Counted from the stretch's first letter, positions 45,467 to 57,748 are shown. The stretch is 64,000 nt of DNA from Marchantia polymorpha subsp. ruderalis (GCA_037833965.1 AP031354.1:18888001-18952000); one strand, 5' to 3'. A program made the numbers and translations. Notes: generated by a model not told the origin, from the sequence alone.

Positions 45467-46954
45467 TGTAATAGCAGATAATTACCAAAATTGAGCATAA
45501 TGGTAAAGATTTGATCACACGAGGTTAGAAACAACACTAGAGAACCAAATAGTGTCACGAATTGACATTTTATTGAAGAGTTATACTTCTCAGGCACATG
45601 TCACTCCTAGAAGACACTACTCAATTACGGCCGAAGGTTCGAATAGCAGAGTATAATCACACACACAACCTGAAAATTGTCCAACCAAAGCCTGCATGAA
45701 TCGCACCTGACCTTGCACTCTGTATTCAGGGGGAGAAATTTCCCAAGATTATTCATTCAGCCGGATGCACTGAGCTTCCAATTTACAAATTTGCTTAAAT
45801 CCTGAACTAGCCCAATGCTACTTAGAACATCTGAATTGGACTCTCTATTTCAGATGCGGTATCTTTGACAAACTGAAACAACTCGCACACGGTGACAAAC
45901 CACTCAATTTCACATACGTGCAGAGAAATGCAAACTGAAAGCTGAGAACCTAACTAATGGAAAATCCTCCTCAAAGGCAGAGCCTTGGGCCTCTTTATTC
46001 CTAACTAACACATTGAAATGTCACTTATTGTGATGCAAGCTCCCAACAAACGCCACACCAGCCCACCCGGTAGTAACAACGCCCGTTGAGCTCCTATCTA
46101 CTCCTATGCTACTCAAAACGGCTGACAGTTCCAATTCACAATCTCCTTCGTCTACTCCAAATCAAAGATGAACAAATTGAGCTTCATATCCAACTGTCGA
46201 TGCCCTGCTACCCCGTTGGCTGTCAATTCTTTCACTGAACGCTCCGGCTCCACCACGCGCTTGAATTTTTTCTCAAATCTCTTCAAGTGCGAAGTCCGAA
46301 GTCTCTTTTCCGAAGTTTAAAGGTTCACACAAACTCAAACTCAAGGCTCCGAATTAATAACTTCTTCAAAGAGACTCCGTTGAGGCTGAAATTTTGCAAA
46401 CATGTGCGGCCAGCAGAGACCAACAACCCTACAAAATTTTAGCTCCAGTTGACACTCCAGCGCGAATATATGGCTTCTGTAAGATCCAGCTCCAAGGCCG
46501 AATGCCGAAGTCCGAAGTCTCTTCGGCCAAAGTCTGAAGATCCTTCAACCAAAGTTCCCTCTATGTCTTCGCCTATCCATACCAGCCACTTCCGACACTC
46601 ATAACTCAGTGCTTACTTATCCGTTTCAGTAATTCTTGGACTCGTTAGAACCAGCGTGCCTAGCTTTATTTCTAAAGACCTTACCTAAGTCAAATCGTTA
46701 CCAATTCAAAGGGTTATTAGGTATTTACTCTATCAGATCATAACTCATCTAATTCAACTTTACTGCCTACAAGTAAAAACACTAACTTGAAAGAGAGGAA
46801 GCTTAATGTATTCCAGCACTACTAACTGAACCTCTGCCACAGAATCCACTATTAACTCTACTTTGTAGCATTCTTATTCTAAAAGTGTGAAATTACTAGT
46901 CTTCTATCTCTCAAACTTCTTGTTTCGGAAAAAAGAAAAAAAGTAAGCACCACA
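45467..46954 (-). mobile_element. Element F2 (E/F family, short) in copia
   Basis: On the minus strand it begins TGTGGTGCTTACTTTTTTT at 46954 and ends CTGCTATTACA at 45467, with AGTAA on both sides (45462-45466, 46955-46959), a perfect 5-bp duplication. It interrupts the copia frame between RT and RNase H; SYDKAVDNLIYLMVCIRSNI resumes after it (about 46970). The 1.49-kb copy lacks the protein but has the 3' motif (minus strand of 45570-45620), one inverted-end module near 46600-46730, and CTTCGGCC-type repeats. Confidence 0.9.
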
Positions 46955-46959
46955 AGTAA

Positions 46960-47100
46960 AAATGTCATATGTTTCATATGACAAAGCTGTGGACAACCTC
47001 ATTTATTTGATGGTGTGCATAAGGTCTAATATTGTTCTAATGATGGGCAAGGCGAGAAGGTATATGAGGATGAGAATCGTAGGTAGAATTTACTAATATT
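46960..47100 (+). pseudogene. Copia RT/RNase H linker remnant
   Basis: SYDKAVDNLIYLMVCIRSNI matches the copia stretch PYxSAVGSLMYAMVCTRPDI. Only this patch is readable before the polypurine tract. Confidence 0.7.
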
Positions 47101-47235
47101 TCAATTAGCTATTTATATTATTACTCTATCAAGTTTTTGTTACAATTTAATCCTAGCTAACTCTGGTTTAAGGAAATATCTTTTGTTACATTTACTTTTA
47201 GAACTTCGGAGTATAATGTTTCTTCAACATGAGTT

Positions 47236-47246
47236 AAGGGGGAAAT
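47236..47246 (+). other. Copia polypurine tract
   Basis: AAGGGGGAAAT directly before the 3' LTR. Confidence 0.8.
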
Positions 47247-47471
47247 TGTTGGATTGAACTCTAATTTTGTGTTTAACTCGAGTTAGCTAGTTTACATATA
47301 TGAACCTTAGTCAAGAGTTAACTTCCACTATATGCATGTGAAGTCAAGTGTTTTTTGTTCTTTGAAACTTAATAATTCTTAGTTAGGGGATGAACCACAT
47401 ACATGTTGTGTCCTGTGTGTATCAGTATTTCCTTGTTTTTGCGTTGATTATTCTCTTCTTTATACTCTACA
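47247..47471 (+). repeat. Copia 3' LTR
   Basis: 225 bp from TGTTGGATTGAACTC to TATACTCTACA, shorter than and diverged from the 5' LTR (256 bp). Confidence 0.85.
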
Positions 47472-48139
47472 AATAAATCATGAGTTTTATTTTTTGTAAT
47501 TCTATTTTTGTAATCAAGTGAAACAATGTATTAAATGATTTGAAATGATAATTAATATTTCATTTTGATTAAACATGATAATAGAGTTACTTTTTTCAAA
47601 AATTATGCTACGTATTGTTTAGAAGTTAAGTATTGAAAGAATAAAATTTCAATTGAAATTCTATTTTAAATTTATTTGATGTAGTACATGTGTGCATGCA
47701 AAATGATTTGAATTTAGATTTTTTCTAAATTTTAAATATTTTTCTATTAAATACATGATTATACATAATATCAATGAACATTCAAATAAATTTAATACAT
47801 ATTTTTCAGAATTTAACTAAAAAGATTATTCTAAAAATCTATTTAAAAAATCATTTAAATTAATATTAAATTAAATTAATAAATTGTACAGAATACTTAT
47901 TATATTGTTAAAATCATAGAATGGTTTTCTTAAAAATTTAACTTCTTGGTTCTCAAGGGAAAATGGTCGCTCTACCAAAAGTTGTACCTTGAGAACCCAG
48001 GAGGAAACTCAAGGTCACTCCCTTGAAGTCGTGAAGAACTTTGATAGTATGAAGTTGCGTGCTAAGCGCTCACACTCGGTTCTAAATTAAGATGAACGCT
48101 GCGGTGTTGACCGCAAGGACTTCGTTGTACAGTGTGCAA
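47472..48139. other. AT-rich CHS copy 3 upstream spacer
   Basis: No gene. Shared with 14235-14572 and 55345-55990. Contains an 11-bp perfect hairpin (GGTTCTCAAGG 47948-47958, CCTTGAGAACC 47987-47997) around the conserved GGTCGCTCTACCAAAAG motif. Confidence 0.6.
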
Positions 48140-48330
48140 TATTCGGTGGCAGGAGGTCGGGCCCGCCGGATCAGAACTCTACGTAGACCGTATGAGAAAT
48201 GCGACCGCGAATACTGGGTCAACCCGCTCTTTCCGCGCCGCCGTTGTTAGGACTTCACCCATCCCGCTGACCAGAGTCTGTAGACTACATCCACTCAACT
48301 CTGGCTGGCCGAGGGAACTGAACTCCGCAC
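48140..48330 (+). promoter_or_regulatory. Conserved upstream block of CHS copy 3
   Basis: Same block as at 14573-14770 with a short deletion after GGTCGGGCC. No clear TATA box follows it. Confidence 0.5.
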
Positions 48331-48536
48331 TTGTCACCAGTACTTAACCTCACCAGGTCACATTCTAGATCACCACCACTCGCTTGGTCCACGTTCGATT
48401 GTTTCCAAAATCTGTGCTACATTTAATTTCAATTCACTGTGAATAGGGTGGACATCCGCCTCCTATATCTCGAAATTTGACAGTGTAGATCTCAGACGTT
48501 TCGACTTGCTCCGAGAGTGTAGATTCAGCTGAAGAA

Positions 48537-49878
48537 ATGGCAAGCAACGGCAATGGTGCTGCCTACAGACACCCAAGGGCTGTTGGACCGGCAACAGTTC
48601 TAGCCATTGGCAAAGCTACTCCTCCCACAGCTTTTCCTCAAAGCGAATACCCGGACTTCTTTTTCGACATCACCAACACCAGTCACAAGACTGAGCTCAA
48701 AGCCAAATTCGCTCGAATATGTAAGTGTGCTCATTGTACTCTCGATCGTTCGATTCATGCAATTTACTCTAAAATTTCCTCACCTAGAGTTGATTTATTG
48801 TCTACCTGTTTTGTATCGAACTATTCTCAATTCCTTAGTCACTGCCTGATCATCTTCTCCGTGTCCTTCTCTATGTTCAGGCAAGAATTCGGGCATCAAC
48901 AAGAGGTACTTCCACTGCACAGAGGACATTCTGAGAGCCAACCCTTCGATGTGCACTTATCTGGAGCCATCTCTTGATGTTCGACAGGACATTGCCATCA
49001 GAGAGGTGCCCAGACTGGCGGAGAAGGCAGCCGTCGAGGCCTTGGCGGAATGGGGCCAACCCAGATCCCAGATCACTCACGTCGTCTTCGCAACCACGAG
49101 CGGAGTGAACATGCCCGGAGCTGATCTCACTCTCACCAGACTTTTGGGGCTGAATCCCAATGTGAAACGCACCATGCTGTACCAGCAAGGGTGCTTCGGA
49201 GGAGCCACGGTTCTGCGTGTGGCCAAGGACCTGGCCGAGAACAACAAGGGCGCCCGAGTATTGACGGTGGTGAGCGAGCTTACATGCGTGACCTTCCGAG
49301 CACCCAACGAAGAACATCTGGACAATCTTGTGGGCTCAGCCATCTTCGGCGATGGAGCTGCAGTCCTCGTCATTGGTTCTGACCCGGTCCCTGAGGTGGA
49401 GAAAGCCCAGTTTGAGATTCACTGGTCAGGTGAGACGATTCTGCCCGAGAGTGATGGCGCCATTGAGGGACGCCTGACTGAGGCAGGCCTGATTTTCCAT
49501 CTGCTGAAGGATGTTCCCGGCCTGATCTCAAGAAACACTCTTCCCATCTTCAACAAGGCTATCGAGGTGGCAGGATCCCCCGGCTGGAATGATCTGTTCT
49601 GGTGTGTGCACCCGGGAGGTCGTGCCATTCTTGACGAAGTGGCCAAAACATTGAACTTGAAGCCAGAGAAGATGGAGGCAACTAGAGATGTTCTCTACAA
49701 CTACGGAAACATGTCTGGTGCTAGCGTACTGTTCGTACTGGATCAGATGAGGAGGCGGTCAGCTGAGAAGAAAAGCAGCACAACTGGAGAAGGTTGTGAC
49801 TGGGGACTGGTAGTTGGATTCGGACCTGGATTGACAATTGAGGTGTCGGTCTTGAAAGCAATCGCCACTGGAAACTAG
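48537..49878 (+). CDS. Chalcone-synthase-type polyketide synthase (copy 3)
   Basis: Exon 1 48537-48720, phase-1 intron 48721-48880 in the Cys62 codon, exon 2 48881-49878; 393 residues starting [17 protein letters not shown]. Cys166, His305 and Asn338 and the GFGPGLTIE signature are intact. Distinguishing residues are LNPNVKRT (Asn to Lys), EVEKAQF and KTLNLKPEK; the first two are shared with the copy at 56408, its closest relative. PAL copy 3 follows tail to tail. The 28-kb upstream gap leaves its 600-bp proximal promoter region intact, so it is probably still expressed. Confidence 0.93.
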
Positions 49879-51921
49879 AATTTTAGGTTCAGGTGGATTG
49901 TTCGGGTCCAAGAATAATTCTTTTCAAATTAGATGGTTGACACACCGTCGAACCATTTTTACAGGTCTGGATTGATTGCTATGGTAATGCAGGTCCAGGC
50001 AGAGGTGAGGGGTTAAGGCTTTGCCTCTATGTTAGAATAGAATGATTCATCAAAACAGTTGTATAATTTTAAGTTCAGGGAAGTATCGGAGTAAATTTGA
50101 GGAGCCAAAAGATCAGGATACCAAGTGTAGATAGATGACGTTTGCAAGGCTTAGGCAGCAATGACTGTTTAGAGAACATACGATGATTCATTTCTCGGAA
50201 GGCTGGAGATCAGAAAGACGTGTATCTTACACTTCAATTTGTACATCACGAAGCTCCGATATAATCAAATACTCTCCAGTTCCAATCCAAAGTACTCAAG
50301 TGGCTTCCGTCCATCGACTTCTCTCCTTTTATGGTTTTGGAAACGTTTTCTACTTCTAACCCTCAGCTAGGGAAGGCTTTGAGAGACCAGTTCGTACGAT
50401 TTGAGTAGGGCATGGAGAGGAGGAGTTTCTTTTGGGAATAGAAATTTGATTCACAGTGTACTCCATTCACAGGACTAGATGAGATGTATTTACGTGGTAG
50501 CATGATCAAAAAGTGAAGTGCCGGATGATCTAGCAGTTAATTAATCTCCAGACGAAGAATGCTGAACAGTCTCAAAAAGGCCTTACTTTCAACTTAGGAA
50601 AATGTATTCCAAGTGTACTTTAATGAATTATTCGCGACCACTGCAAGTCCCAAATATCAGAAGGTTTACTGCATATCCCAAAACGACGTAATAATAATGC
50701 AATTTTATATGAAGGGAGAGAAGGCGCTGGAGTTCTTGAAAAGCTTTAGTTTCTATGAAAGTACCCTGAAGTTAGAAATCACTTCACTTCAGAAATCACT
50801 TCATCACTGTATGTCACTGTCAATAAAATGCGCTCATCTTTGGACTTTTCTGGATAGACCGCATTTATTTCTGAATTTCTTTCCATATGGTGACGTCGAA
50901 TCACGATCATCGTTCGTGATGAACTTGTCCATTAACAAAGTTAATCGCCACCTTATTAAGCTTCGATTTTCTATTTTGTAATTCGAGTCCCTCCAAATGC
51001 TTGATGAAAGGTGAAAAGTAAAGGCTGAAGACATGAAGCAACTGTTCTCTCGTATCTACGATACGCAAAGGCAGCCGCGTGTATAAATTGTCTTCACGGT
51101 TATTTAGAATCATTCATGCATGAAGGAAAGAGTCTCTTCGGAATGGATTTTCTCTCTGTCCTGAATGACATACGTACGTGTCGATGCAGACATCACCCGA
51201 AATTGCTGAGCTAAAGCTCATAGTGCCGGAGTCCACGTCCAACAGCTCAGCTGAATCTGAATGAACGTCAATGACTTGATATTCAATGACCTCACGTGAG
51301 TAAAGCGCCGTATTATATAGTCATGAGAGCTCCAAGTCCCTGGTTGGGCGGCTGTGGAGGCGGAAACTGAACAGTGAATTTTGCCAGGTTTTGGAGGTCA
51401 GAACTACCTGCTCTATACTTTCAAGCTTGCAGTCTAGAGGCCAGATATCTTTACTGCTGGACTGAAACAAGAAAACTTTGCCCTCTCAGAACTGCATTCG
51501 TGCCAGGAGCATGCCAGTCCTGAATTCCTGAATGTACTGAGGTATATTTCCATGTCTTCTATTGATGACCTGGTCTCCGAATGCATTGCTCTCATTCTAA
51601 ATCGAAGTTCACCTAAATTTGCAACTCTTGTTTCAGATTAGTTCTTGTGCACAAAGATCATCGTTGAATTTGTCAACAATTCAAGCAGGTCCTTACTCTG
51701 ATCCGTGATCAGGGGTATGAGAAATATAGATCCGGACGGCATGTATTGAGGAAGATGACTCGAAACCAATCCTTTCATTATTCAAATTCATCATCAAATT
51801 GTTATAATGTTACAACAATGAGCTGAAGTTGCTCACATTTCAGATCTCTACGGGCTATATGTACACTGGAGCTACATCCGCTTCTTTCGCCTAAATCATC
51901 GCAGGGCACAACGGATTCTTA
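49879..51921. repeat. CHS-PAL tail-to-tail spacer, unit 3
   Basis: Third member of the spacer repeat (compare 5717-7826 and 16325-18165). No gene recognised. Confidence 0.75.
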
Positions 51922-54120
51922 TTAAACTACAATTTTGCAAGGCTTGATTGATTTGGGACATCCATTCCAGCCTGCCAAACATTGAATCAGGGGCGAAGCC
52001 ATCTTGCCTTGCGAGATGGCTTCATACACAAGCTCGATATCCTGTCCTGGCGACCTCGTCTCCGTGCCCACGAGTAATTTGGTACCCAGAGATCTTACAA
52101 AGTCGTAGAGCGGATAGCTTCTGCAGTCGCTGATTCTGTTAGGTACGGCAGCGACGCCATTGTCGAACTGCTCTCTGACTTTGGCCACCGTGGCTTCGAG
52201 ATCAGTCTTGACCTGCTCCTCGAAGACTGAGATTCTTCTGAAAACACTGCATCTCTCCTCTTCATTCTCGGAACTGAGAGCATGGCTCACGAGGCACTGC
52301 CTCAGCTTCTGCATCAGAGGGTAGGATGCGCTGGTTGCATCGTCGATGTAGGAGAATGGAGGCTGGTTGTCAACCACTTTGAGGAGATCCTTCTCACAGA
52401 ACCGCGATGGCAGTAGGCAGCCTTGGGCATCGGTGAAGAGAGTCTTCTTCGCCGCTTGAGAGACAACATTCTGGACACTCACTTGCATGTTCTCCTCCAG
52501 GTGCCGCAGATCCACAGCCTGGCACAACGCCACCAAATAGGTGGAGCACATGAGCTTGAAGATCTCGATAGCTTCCTCTGTTTTACGAGCTGAGATGAGA
52601 CCCAAAGAGTTCACGTCCTGGTTGTGTTGCTCTGCACTCTGCACGTGGGTGGTCACTGGGTTGGCCAAGTACAAGAGCTCCGAGGTGTACGATGCCATGG
52701 CTATCTCCGCTCCTTTGAATCCATAGTCCAAGCTCGGGTTGGGACCTCCCGTCAGATTCGATGGAAGCCCGCCGTTATAGAAGTCGTTGACGAGCTCCGA
52801 CATCTGAGCGAACATGAGCTTGCCCATGGCTGCAATGGCCAGTCGCATGTTGTCCATGGACACTCCGATGGGAGTGCCCTGGAAGTTTCCACCGTGCACT
52901 GCCATGTCTCGGGACACATCGATGAGCGGGTTGTCGTTGACAGAGTTGATCTCCCTCTCGATGGAGTGTGTGGCTGCACGGATCACCTCGATTTGGGGGC
53001 CCAGCCACTGGGGAGACGTCCTCAGAGCGTACCTGTCCTGCTTGGGTTTCTGGAGCGGGTCCGTTTCGTGGAGCTTGGCTGCGGCCTTCATGTAGGAGCT
53101 GCCCTCTAGCACATGCTCCATGATGGCAGCGGCTTCAATCTGTCCGGGGTGATGCTTGAGCTTGTGGGTGAGGTGGTCGGTGAACTCGGGCTTGCCCTGC
53201 ATCACCTCACAGAACAGAGCCGACGACACTTCGGCGAAGAGCGCGAGCACGTTGGCATCGTAGCAACATATGGAAGCCAAGGCTGAGCCGACTGCTGTAC
53301 CATTCACAAGTGCGAGTCCCTCTTTGGGCTGCAGCTCGAATGGCTTCAGCAATCCGACGAGCTTCAAAGCTTCGTGCGCAGTCACAACATCTCCGCATTC
53401 TGTGACGGCTTTGGAGTTGGGGCGGCCGGTAAGCAGACCTGCAATGTAGGAAAGTGGAACGAGATCTCCTGAAGCTGTGATGGTGCCCCGAAGAGGAAGT
53501 TGAGGGGTGATCTGCTTGTTGAGAAATTTCTGCAGAGTTTGGAGGATGGACCACCGAATTCCGGAATACCCTTGCAGCAGAGTGTTGGTTCTCACCAGCA
53601 TTGCTGCTCGGGTCGTGGAGGCCGGAAGGATGTTGGAAGCATCTTTGCCGAGAACTCCAGCGTTGAGAAAACGAATCAACTCTCTCTGTAAGTCGACCCC
53701 CTGATCAGTGCGGCGGTGGGAGGTGGCACCGAAGCCTGTAGTGACACCGTAAGTGTCAGTGCCCTTCCTCATGTGGTGGAGCACCCATTCCGAGCTCTCG
53801 TCAACGCGGTCCTTGACTGCAGCTGCGTCGAGGACCACAGTGACGTCAGGACGCCTGGCAACAGCTGCAACCTGGGCCACTGTGAGCGTCACGCCCTGAA
53901 TGACCACCTCCTTCTCGTTCTGAAATTCCTGCACCAGGTCGAAGACCTCCTCCCAGTGACTGCAATCCATGGCCCGGGCGGCCTTTGCCCAATTCAGGGG
54001 ATCTTCTGTTCGTGGAGCGATCTGGGCAGTAGGGTCCAAACAATACTGCATGGAATCTCCAGTCTTCTCATCAGACATTTTCATCTGCTGAAAATTCGAC
54101 GAGAAGAATTCGTTCATCAT
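51922..54120 (-). CDS. PAL: Phenylalanine ammonia-lyase (copy 3)
   Basis: 732 residues from ATG at 54120, intronless, with Tyr124, MIO triad 216-218, Phe151-Leu152 and NQD 500-502 as in the other two. Substitutions against copy 2 include SVQNVVSQ for [14 protein letters not shown] for FSYVDD, TVAKVRE for TVPKVRE and AAVPNR for AAIPNR, making it the most divergent of the three. The frame is open upstream for another 58 codons back to near 54298 but has no ATG there, so a longer product would need an upstream exon. Head to head with CHS copy 4 across 2.3 kb. Confidence 0.95.
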   Translation of the reverse strand: MMNEFFSSNFQQMKMSDEKTGDSMQYCLDPTAQIAPRTEDPLNWAKAARAMDCSHWEEVFDLVQEFQNEKEVVIQGVTLTVAQVAAVARRPDVTVVLDAAAVKDRVDESSEWVLHHMRKGTDTYGVTTGFGATSHRRTDQGVDLQRELIRFLNAGVLGKDASNILPASTTRAAMLVRTNTLLQGYSGIRWSILQTLQKFLNKQITPQLPLRGTITASGDLVPLSYIAGLLTGRPNSKAVTECGDVVTAHEALKLVGLLKPFELQPKEGLALVNGTAVGSALASICCYDANVLALFAEVSSALFCEVMQGKPEFTDHLTHKLKHHPGQIEAAAIMEHVLEGSSYMKAAAKLHETDPLQKPKQDRYALRTSPQWLGPQIEVIRAATHSIEREINSVNDNPLIDVSRDMAVHGGNFQGTPIGVSMDNMRLAIAAMGKLMFAQMSELVNDFYNGGLPSNLTGGPNPSLDYGFKGAEIAMASYTSELLYLANPVTTHVQSAEQHNQDVNSLGLISARKTEEAIEIFKLMCSTYLVALCQAVDLRHLEENMQVSVQNVVSQAAKKTLFTDAQGCLLPSRFCEKDLLKVVDNQPPFSYIDDATSASYPLMQKLRQCLVSHALSSENEEERCSVFRRISVFEEQVKTDLEATVAKVREQFDNGVAAVPNRISDCRSYPLYDFVRSLGTKLLVGTETRSPGQDIELVYEAISQGKMASPLIQCLAGWNGCPKSIKPCKIVV

Positions 54121-54382
54121 CTCGAAAGGTCGGTCGATCACAAGCACAAACTTCTTTTGAAGATCGGCAGACGTGCTCAATGATTCCTTCGGAGTCTCGC
54201 TCAGATTGAAATCTCGGACTCTTAGTAGAGTTTTGAAGAACGAAACTCCGCAGTGTACAAGTGAGAGGAGGAACTGTTTGCAAGAAGCTAACAATTCTTA
54301 ACGGAAAATGCACAGCGAAGTGTCAAGGAGCAGACAGATCGGGAAGCCGAACTGCTGATGAGAGATAAATGACGGCCCTCGT

Positions 54383-54416
54383 GCTATATACTCAGCAAGG
54401 CTGCTGAGTATATAGC
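54383..54416. promoter_or_regulatory. PAL copy 3 TATA box, duplicated in inverted orientation
   Basis: The TATA at 54384-54391 (minus GTATATAG) is followed by an inverted copy: arms 54383-54397 and 54402-54416 are perfect 15-bp reverse complements. The other PAL promoters lack the second arm. A TATA-like motif therefore faces each way. Confidence 0.85.
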
Positions 54417-54628
54417 CTTGCGGAACTGTGGAGGCCCCTCCGTTGTGATGGGGACCGCAGGACCGTCAGGTCTCCGCCTTGGAAATTATGCTCGCGCAAG
54501 TCCCCATGCAAGGGACGGTCCAACGATGGAGGACCATGCGAAGGGTACATTAACAAAGATCCTGGAGCTATCAGACTCCATCAGACTCAACCAGCCTCAC
54601 AGAAGATTGCCATGAGGTTGAGGAAATC

Positions 54629-54634
54629 CACGTG
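54629..54634. promoter_or_regulatory. G-box in PAL promoter, copy 3
   Basis: CACGTG at the conserved place, again within TCCACG...CGTGGA. Confidence 0.5.
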
Positions 54635-55990
54635 CTGCCTAGCGTGGACGGGTCTAGCTTGACAAACGGAGCGTATGGTGGGGATTCATTCCCATACACG
54701 GGTCCCGAGAACAAGTTGCCCTGACCGATCCCTCCTAAAGTACATAAAAGTTTTACTGCGTTATGTCATCACGGGATTCACGTAAATACATAATCTAGCT
54801 ATACTCGTTATGAATATTCCTTGGATCGAATAACATCTTGACTCATCGCCTACCTAATGTGATCTTCATTTACAAAACATTTACTTGTGATCATGGACAT
54901 TATTTTTTGTATGTAAATTAAATTTTTCATTTATAATATTTCGTTCTTGAAAAATAAATTCCCATTATGGCACCAAAAATGCAATGTTATTTATTGTAAA
55001 TAAAAGAACATTCAAACATATCTTGCAATGTAAAAAATAAAAGTAAATTTACTTTTGATAATATTCTCAACTTATTAACCTTTATTTTTATAAATATCTC
55101 ACAATATGAAAATTTATATTCATTTTTTACCCAATTTCGTATATAATTAACAGGTGAAATTTCAACATTCCATGTTTTTAAATAACTTCAAAAAAGCATT
55201 ATTTCTAGCCCATGAAAGATTACAAAAATTTGACTTCGTTAATGCTGTGGTATTTAGAGTATATACCATAGCACTCAGGAAACCAATTTTTAAACAAAAA
55301 GTTTATAATAAACGATTATTGAATAGTGTTGACAAGTCATTAGTTTTCTTGTTTGTACTTCAGTTTTGCAATCAAGTAAGAAAATGTATTGAATGAATTG
55401 AAATGATAATTACTAAATTTCATTTTAAATAGACAAGGTAATTTTAATACGATGTTTCAAACCCTAAACCCTAGTACATGTGAGTGCACAAACGAGAAAC
55501 TCCTTGAAATTTGCATTTGATTTTTTTTCAAAAAAATCTAATCAATGATATTAAAATTCATAATCATACATAACATCAATGAACACTCAAATGATACTTA
55601 ATTCAAAATACAGGGATTCAAAATGATAATTTTTTTAAGAATTATAATCAATTCTAAATTAAGAACTAAATATTAATAAAAATTTGTAGCACATTTGTAT
55701 ATATATATTTATTTCTTTATTTCTTTCTTTATTTATTTATTTATATACTACTTATAATGTTAAAATCATCCTTATTTTCTTAAAAATTTAACTTCCTTGT
55801 TCTCACGTGATAATGGTCGCTCTACCAAAAGTTGTCCCTTGAGAACCAAGGAGGAAACTCAAGATTACTGTCTTGAACTCGTGAAGAACTTTGACTGTAT
55901 GAAGTTGCGTGCTAACCGCTCACACTCGGTTCTAAATTAAGATGAACACTGCGGTCTTGACCGCAAGGACCTCGATGTACAGTGTGCAAT
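54635..55990. other. PAL-CHS head-to-head spacer without the large insertions
   Basis: AT-rich, no gene. Homology to 10521-11260 leads at about 55245 directly into DNA equivalent to 13150 (TATATACCATA), so Z is absent; and near 55300-55345 it passes from copia left-flank to right-flank homologue with no LTR. A CCCTAAACCCTA telo-box-like motif lies at 55461-55472 and a CACGTG at 55804-55809. Confidence 0.65.
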
Positions 55991-56190
55991 GTTAGGTGGC
56001 AGGAGGTCGGGCCAGACTCGGGCCCGCCGGATCAGAACTCTGCGTAGACCGTATGAGAAATGTGACCGCGAGTACTGGGTCAACCCTCTCCTTCCGCGCC
56101 GCCATTGTTAGGACTTCACCCATCCTGCTGACCGGAGTCACTAGATTCCATCCACCGAACTCTGGCTGGCCGAGGGACTTGTCCTGAACT
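55991..56190 (+). promoter_or_regulatory. Conserved upstream block of CHS copy 4
   Basis: Same block as upstream of copies 2 and 3, beginning GTTAGGTGGCAGGAGGTCGG. Confidence 0.5.
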
Positions 56191-56407
56191 ACACTACGAA
56201 CTCGGCACCAGTACTTAATCTCAGCAGCTCACATTCTAGATCACCACCACTAGGTTCGTCCACATTCGATTGTTTGCAAACTCTGTGTTGTATTAATTTC
56301 AATTCACCGAGAACAGGTCGGACATCCGCCCTCTAGATATCGAAATTTGCCGAGTGTAGATCTCAGACGTTAATACTTGCTCCGAGAGTGTAGATTCAGC
56401 TGAAGAA

Positions 56408-57748
56408 ATGGCAAACATCGGCAATGGTGCTGCGTACAGACACCCAAGGGCTGTTGGACCGGCAACAGTTCTAGCGATTGGCAAAGCTACTCCTCCCACA
56501 GCTTTTCCTCAAAGTGAATACCCGGACTTCTTTTTCGACATCACCAACTCCAGTCACAAGACTGAGCTCAAAGCCAAATTCGCTCGTATATGTAAGTGTG
56601 GTCATTGTTCTCTCGATCGTTCGATTCATAGAATGTACTCTAAAATTTCCTCACCTAGACTTGATTTATTGTCTACCTGTTTTGGATCGAACCATTCTCA
56701 ATTCTTTCGTCACTGCTGATCATCTTTTACGTGTCCTTCTCTATGTTCAGGCAAGAATTCGGGCATCAACAAGAGGTACTTCCATTGCACAGAGGACATT
56801 CTGAGAGCCAACCCTTCGATGTGCACATATCTGGAGCCTTCTCTTGATGTTCGACAGGACATTGCCATCAGAGAGGTGCCCAGACTGGCGGAGAAGGCAG
56901 CCGTCGAGGCCTTGGCGGAATGGGGCCAACCCAGATCCCAGATCACTCACGTCGTCTTCGCAACCACGAGCGGAGTGAACATGCCCGGAGCCGATCTCAC
57001 TCTCACCAGACTTTTGGGGCTAAATCCCAATGTGAAACGCACCATGCTGTACCAGCAAGGGTGCTTCGGAGGAGCCACGGTTCTGCGTGTGGCCAAGGAC
57101 CTGGCCGAGAACAACAAGGGCGCCCGAGTATTGACGGTGGTGAGCGAGCTTACATGCGTGACATTCCGAGCACCTAACGAGGAACATCTGGACAATCTGG
57201 TGGGCTCAGCCATCTTCGGTGATGGAGCTGCAGTTCTCGTTATTGGTTCTGACCCGGTCCCTGAGGTGGAGAAAGCCCAGTTTGAGATTCACTGGTCAGG
57301 TGAGACGATTCTGCCCGAGAGTGATGGCGCCATCGAGGGGCGCCTGACTGAGGCAGGCCTGATTTTCCATCTGCTGAAGGACGTTCCCGGCCTGATCTCA
57401 AGAAACACTCTTCCCATCTTCAACAAGGCTATCGAGGTGGCAGGATCCCCCGGCTGGAACGATCTGTTCTGGTGTGTGCACCCGGGAGGTCGTGCCATTC
57501 TTGACGAAGTAGCCAAAACCCTGAGCTTGAAGCCAGAGAAGATGGAGGCAACTAGAGATGTTCTCTACAACTACGGAAATATGTCTGGTGCTAGCGTACT
57601 GTTCGTATTGGATCATATGAGGAGGCGGTCAGCTGAGAAGAAGAGTACCACAACTGGAGAAGGTTGTGACTGGGGACTGGTGGTTGGATTCGGACCTGGT
57701 TTGACGATCGAAGTATCTGTTTTGAAAGCGATTGCCACTGGTCATTGA
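56408..57748 (+). CDS. Chalcone-synthase-type polyketide synthase (copy 4)
   Basis: Exon 1 56408-56591, phase-1 intron 56592-56750 in the Cys62 codon, exon 2 56751-57748; 393 residues, [17 protein letters not shown]. Triad Cys166, His305, Asn338 and all signatures intact, so it should be active. Differences near the C terminus (DHMRRRS for [15 protein letters not shown] for KSSTTGEG) are followed by a last 40 bp whose codons (ACGATCGAAGTATCTGTTTT) and Gly-His end resemble the relic at 1281 rather than copies 1-3. The 3' flank after the stop is also different and no PAL follows. This points to a recombination junction in the last part of the gene. Confidence 0.92.

Larger units (their letters stand above)
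30905..47471 (+). mobile_element. Ty1/copia retrotransposon, degenerate, with nested insertions
   Basis: Complete outline in + orientation: 5' LTR, initiator-Met primer-binding site, gag, zinc knuckle, protease, GAG-pre-integrase, integrase C-terminal part, reverse transcriptase, polypurine tract and 3' LTR. E2 (with E3) and F2 are inserted in it; without them it is about 5.4 kb, normal for copia. The flanks CATAA and AATAA match at 4 of 5. An LTR-free homologous site lies near 55300-55345. LTRs are clearly diverged from each other, so the insertion is old. Confidence 0.9.
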
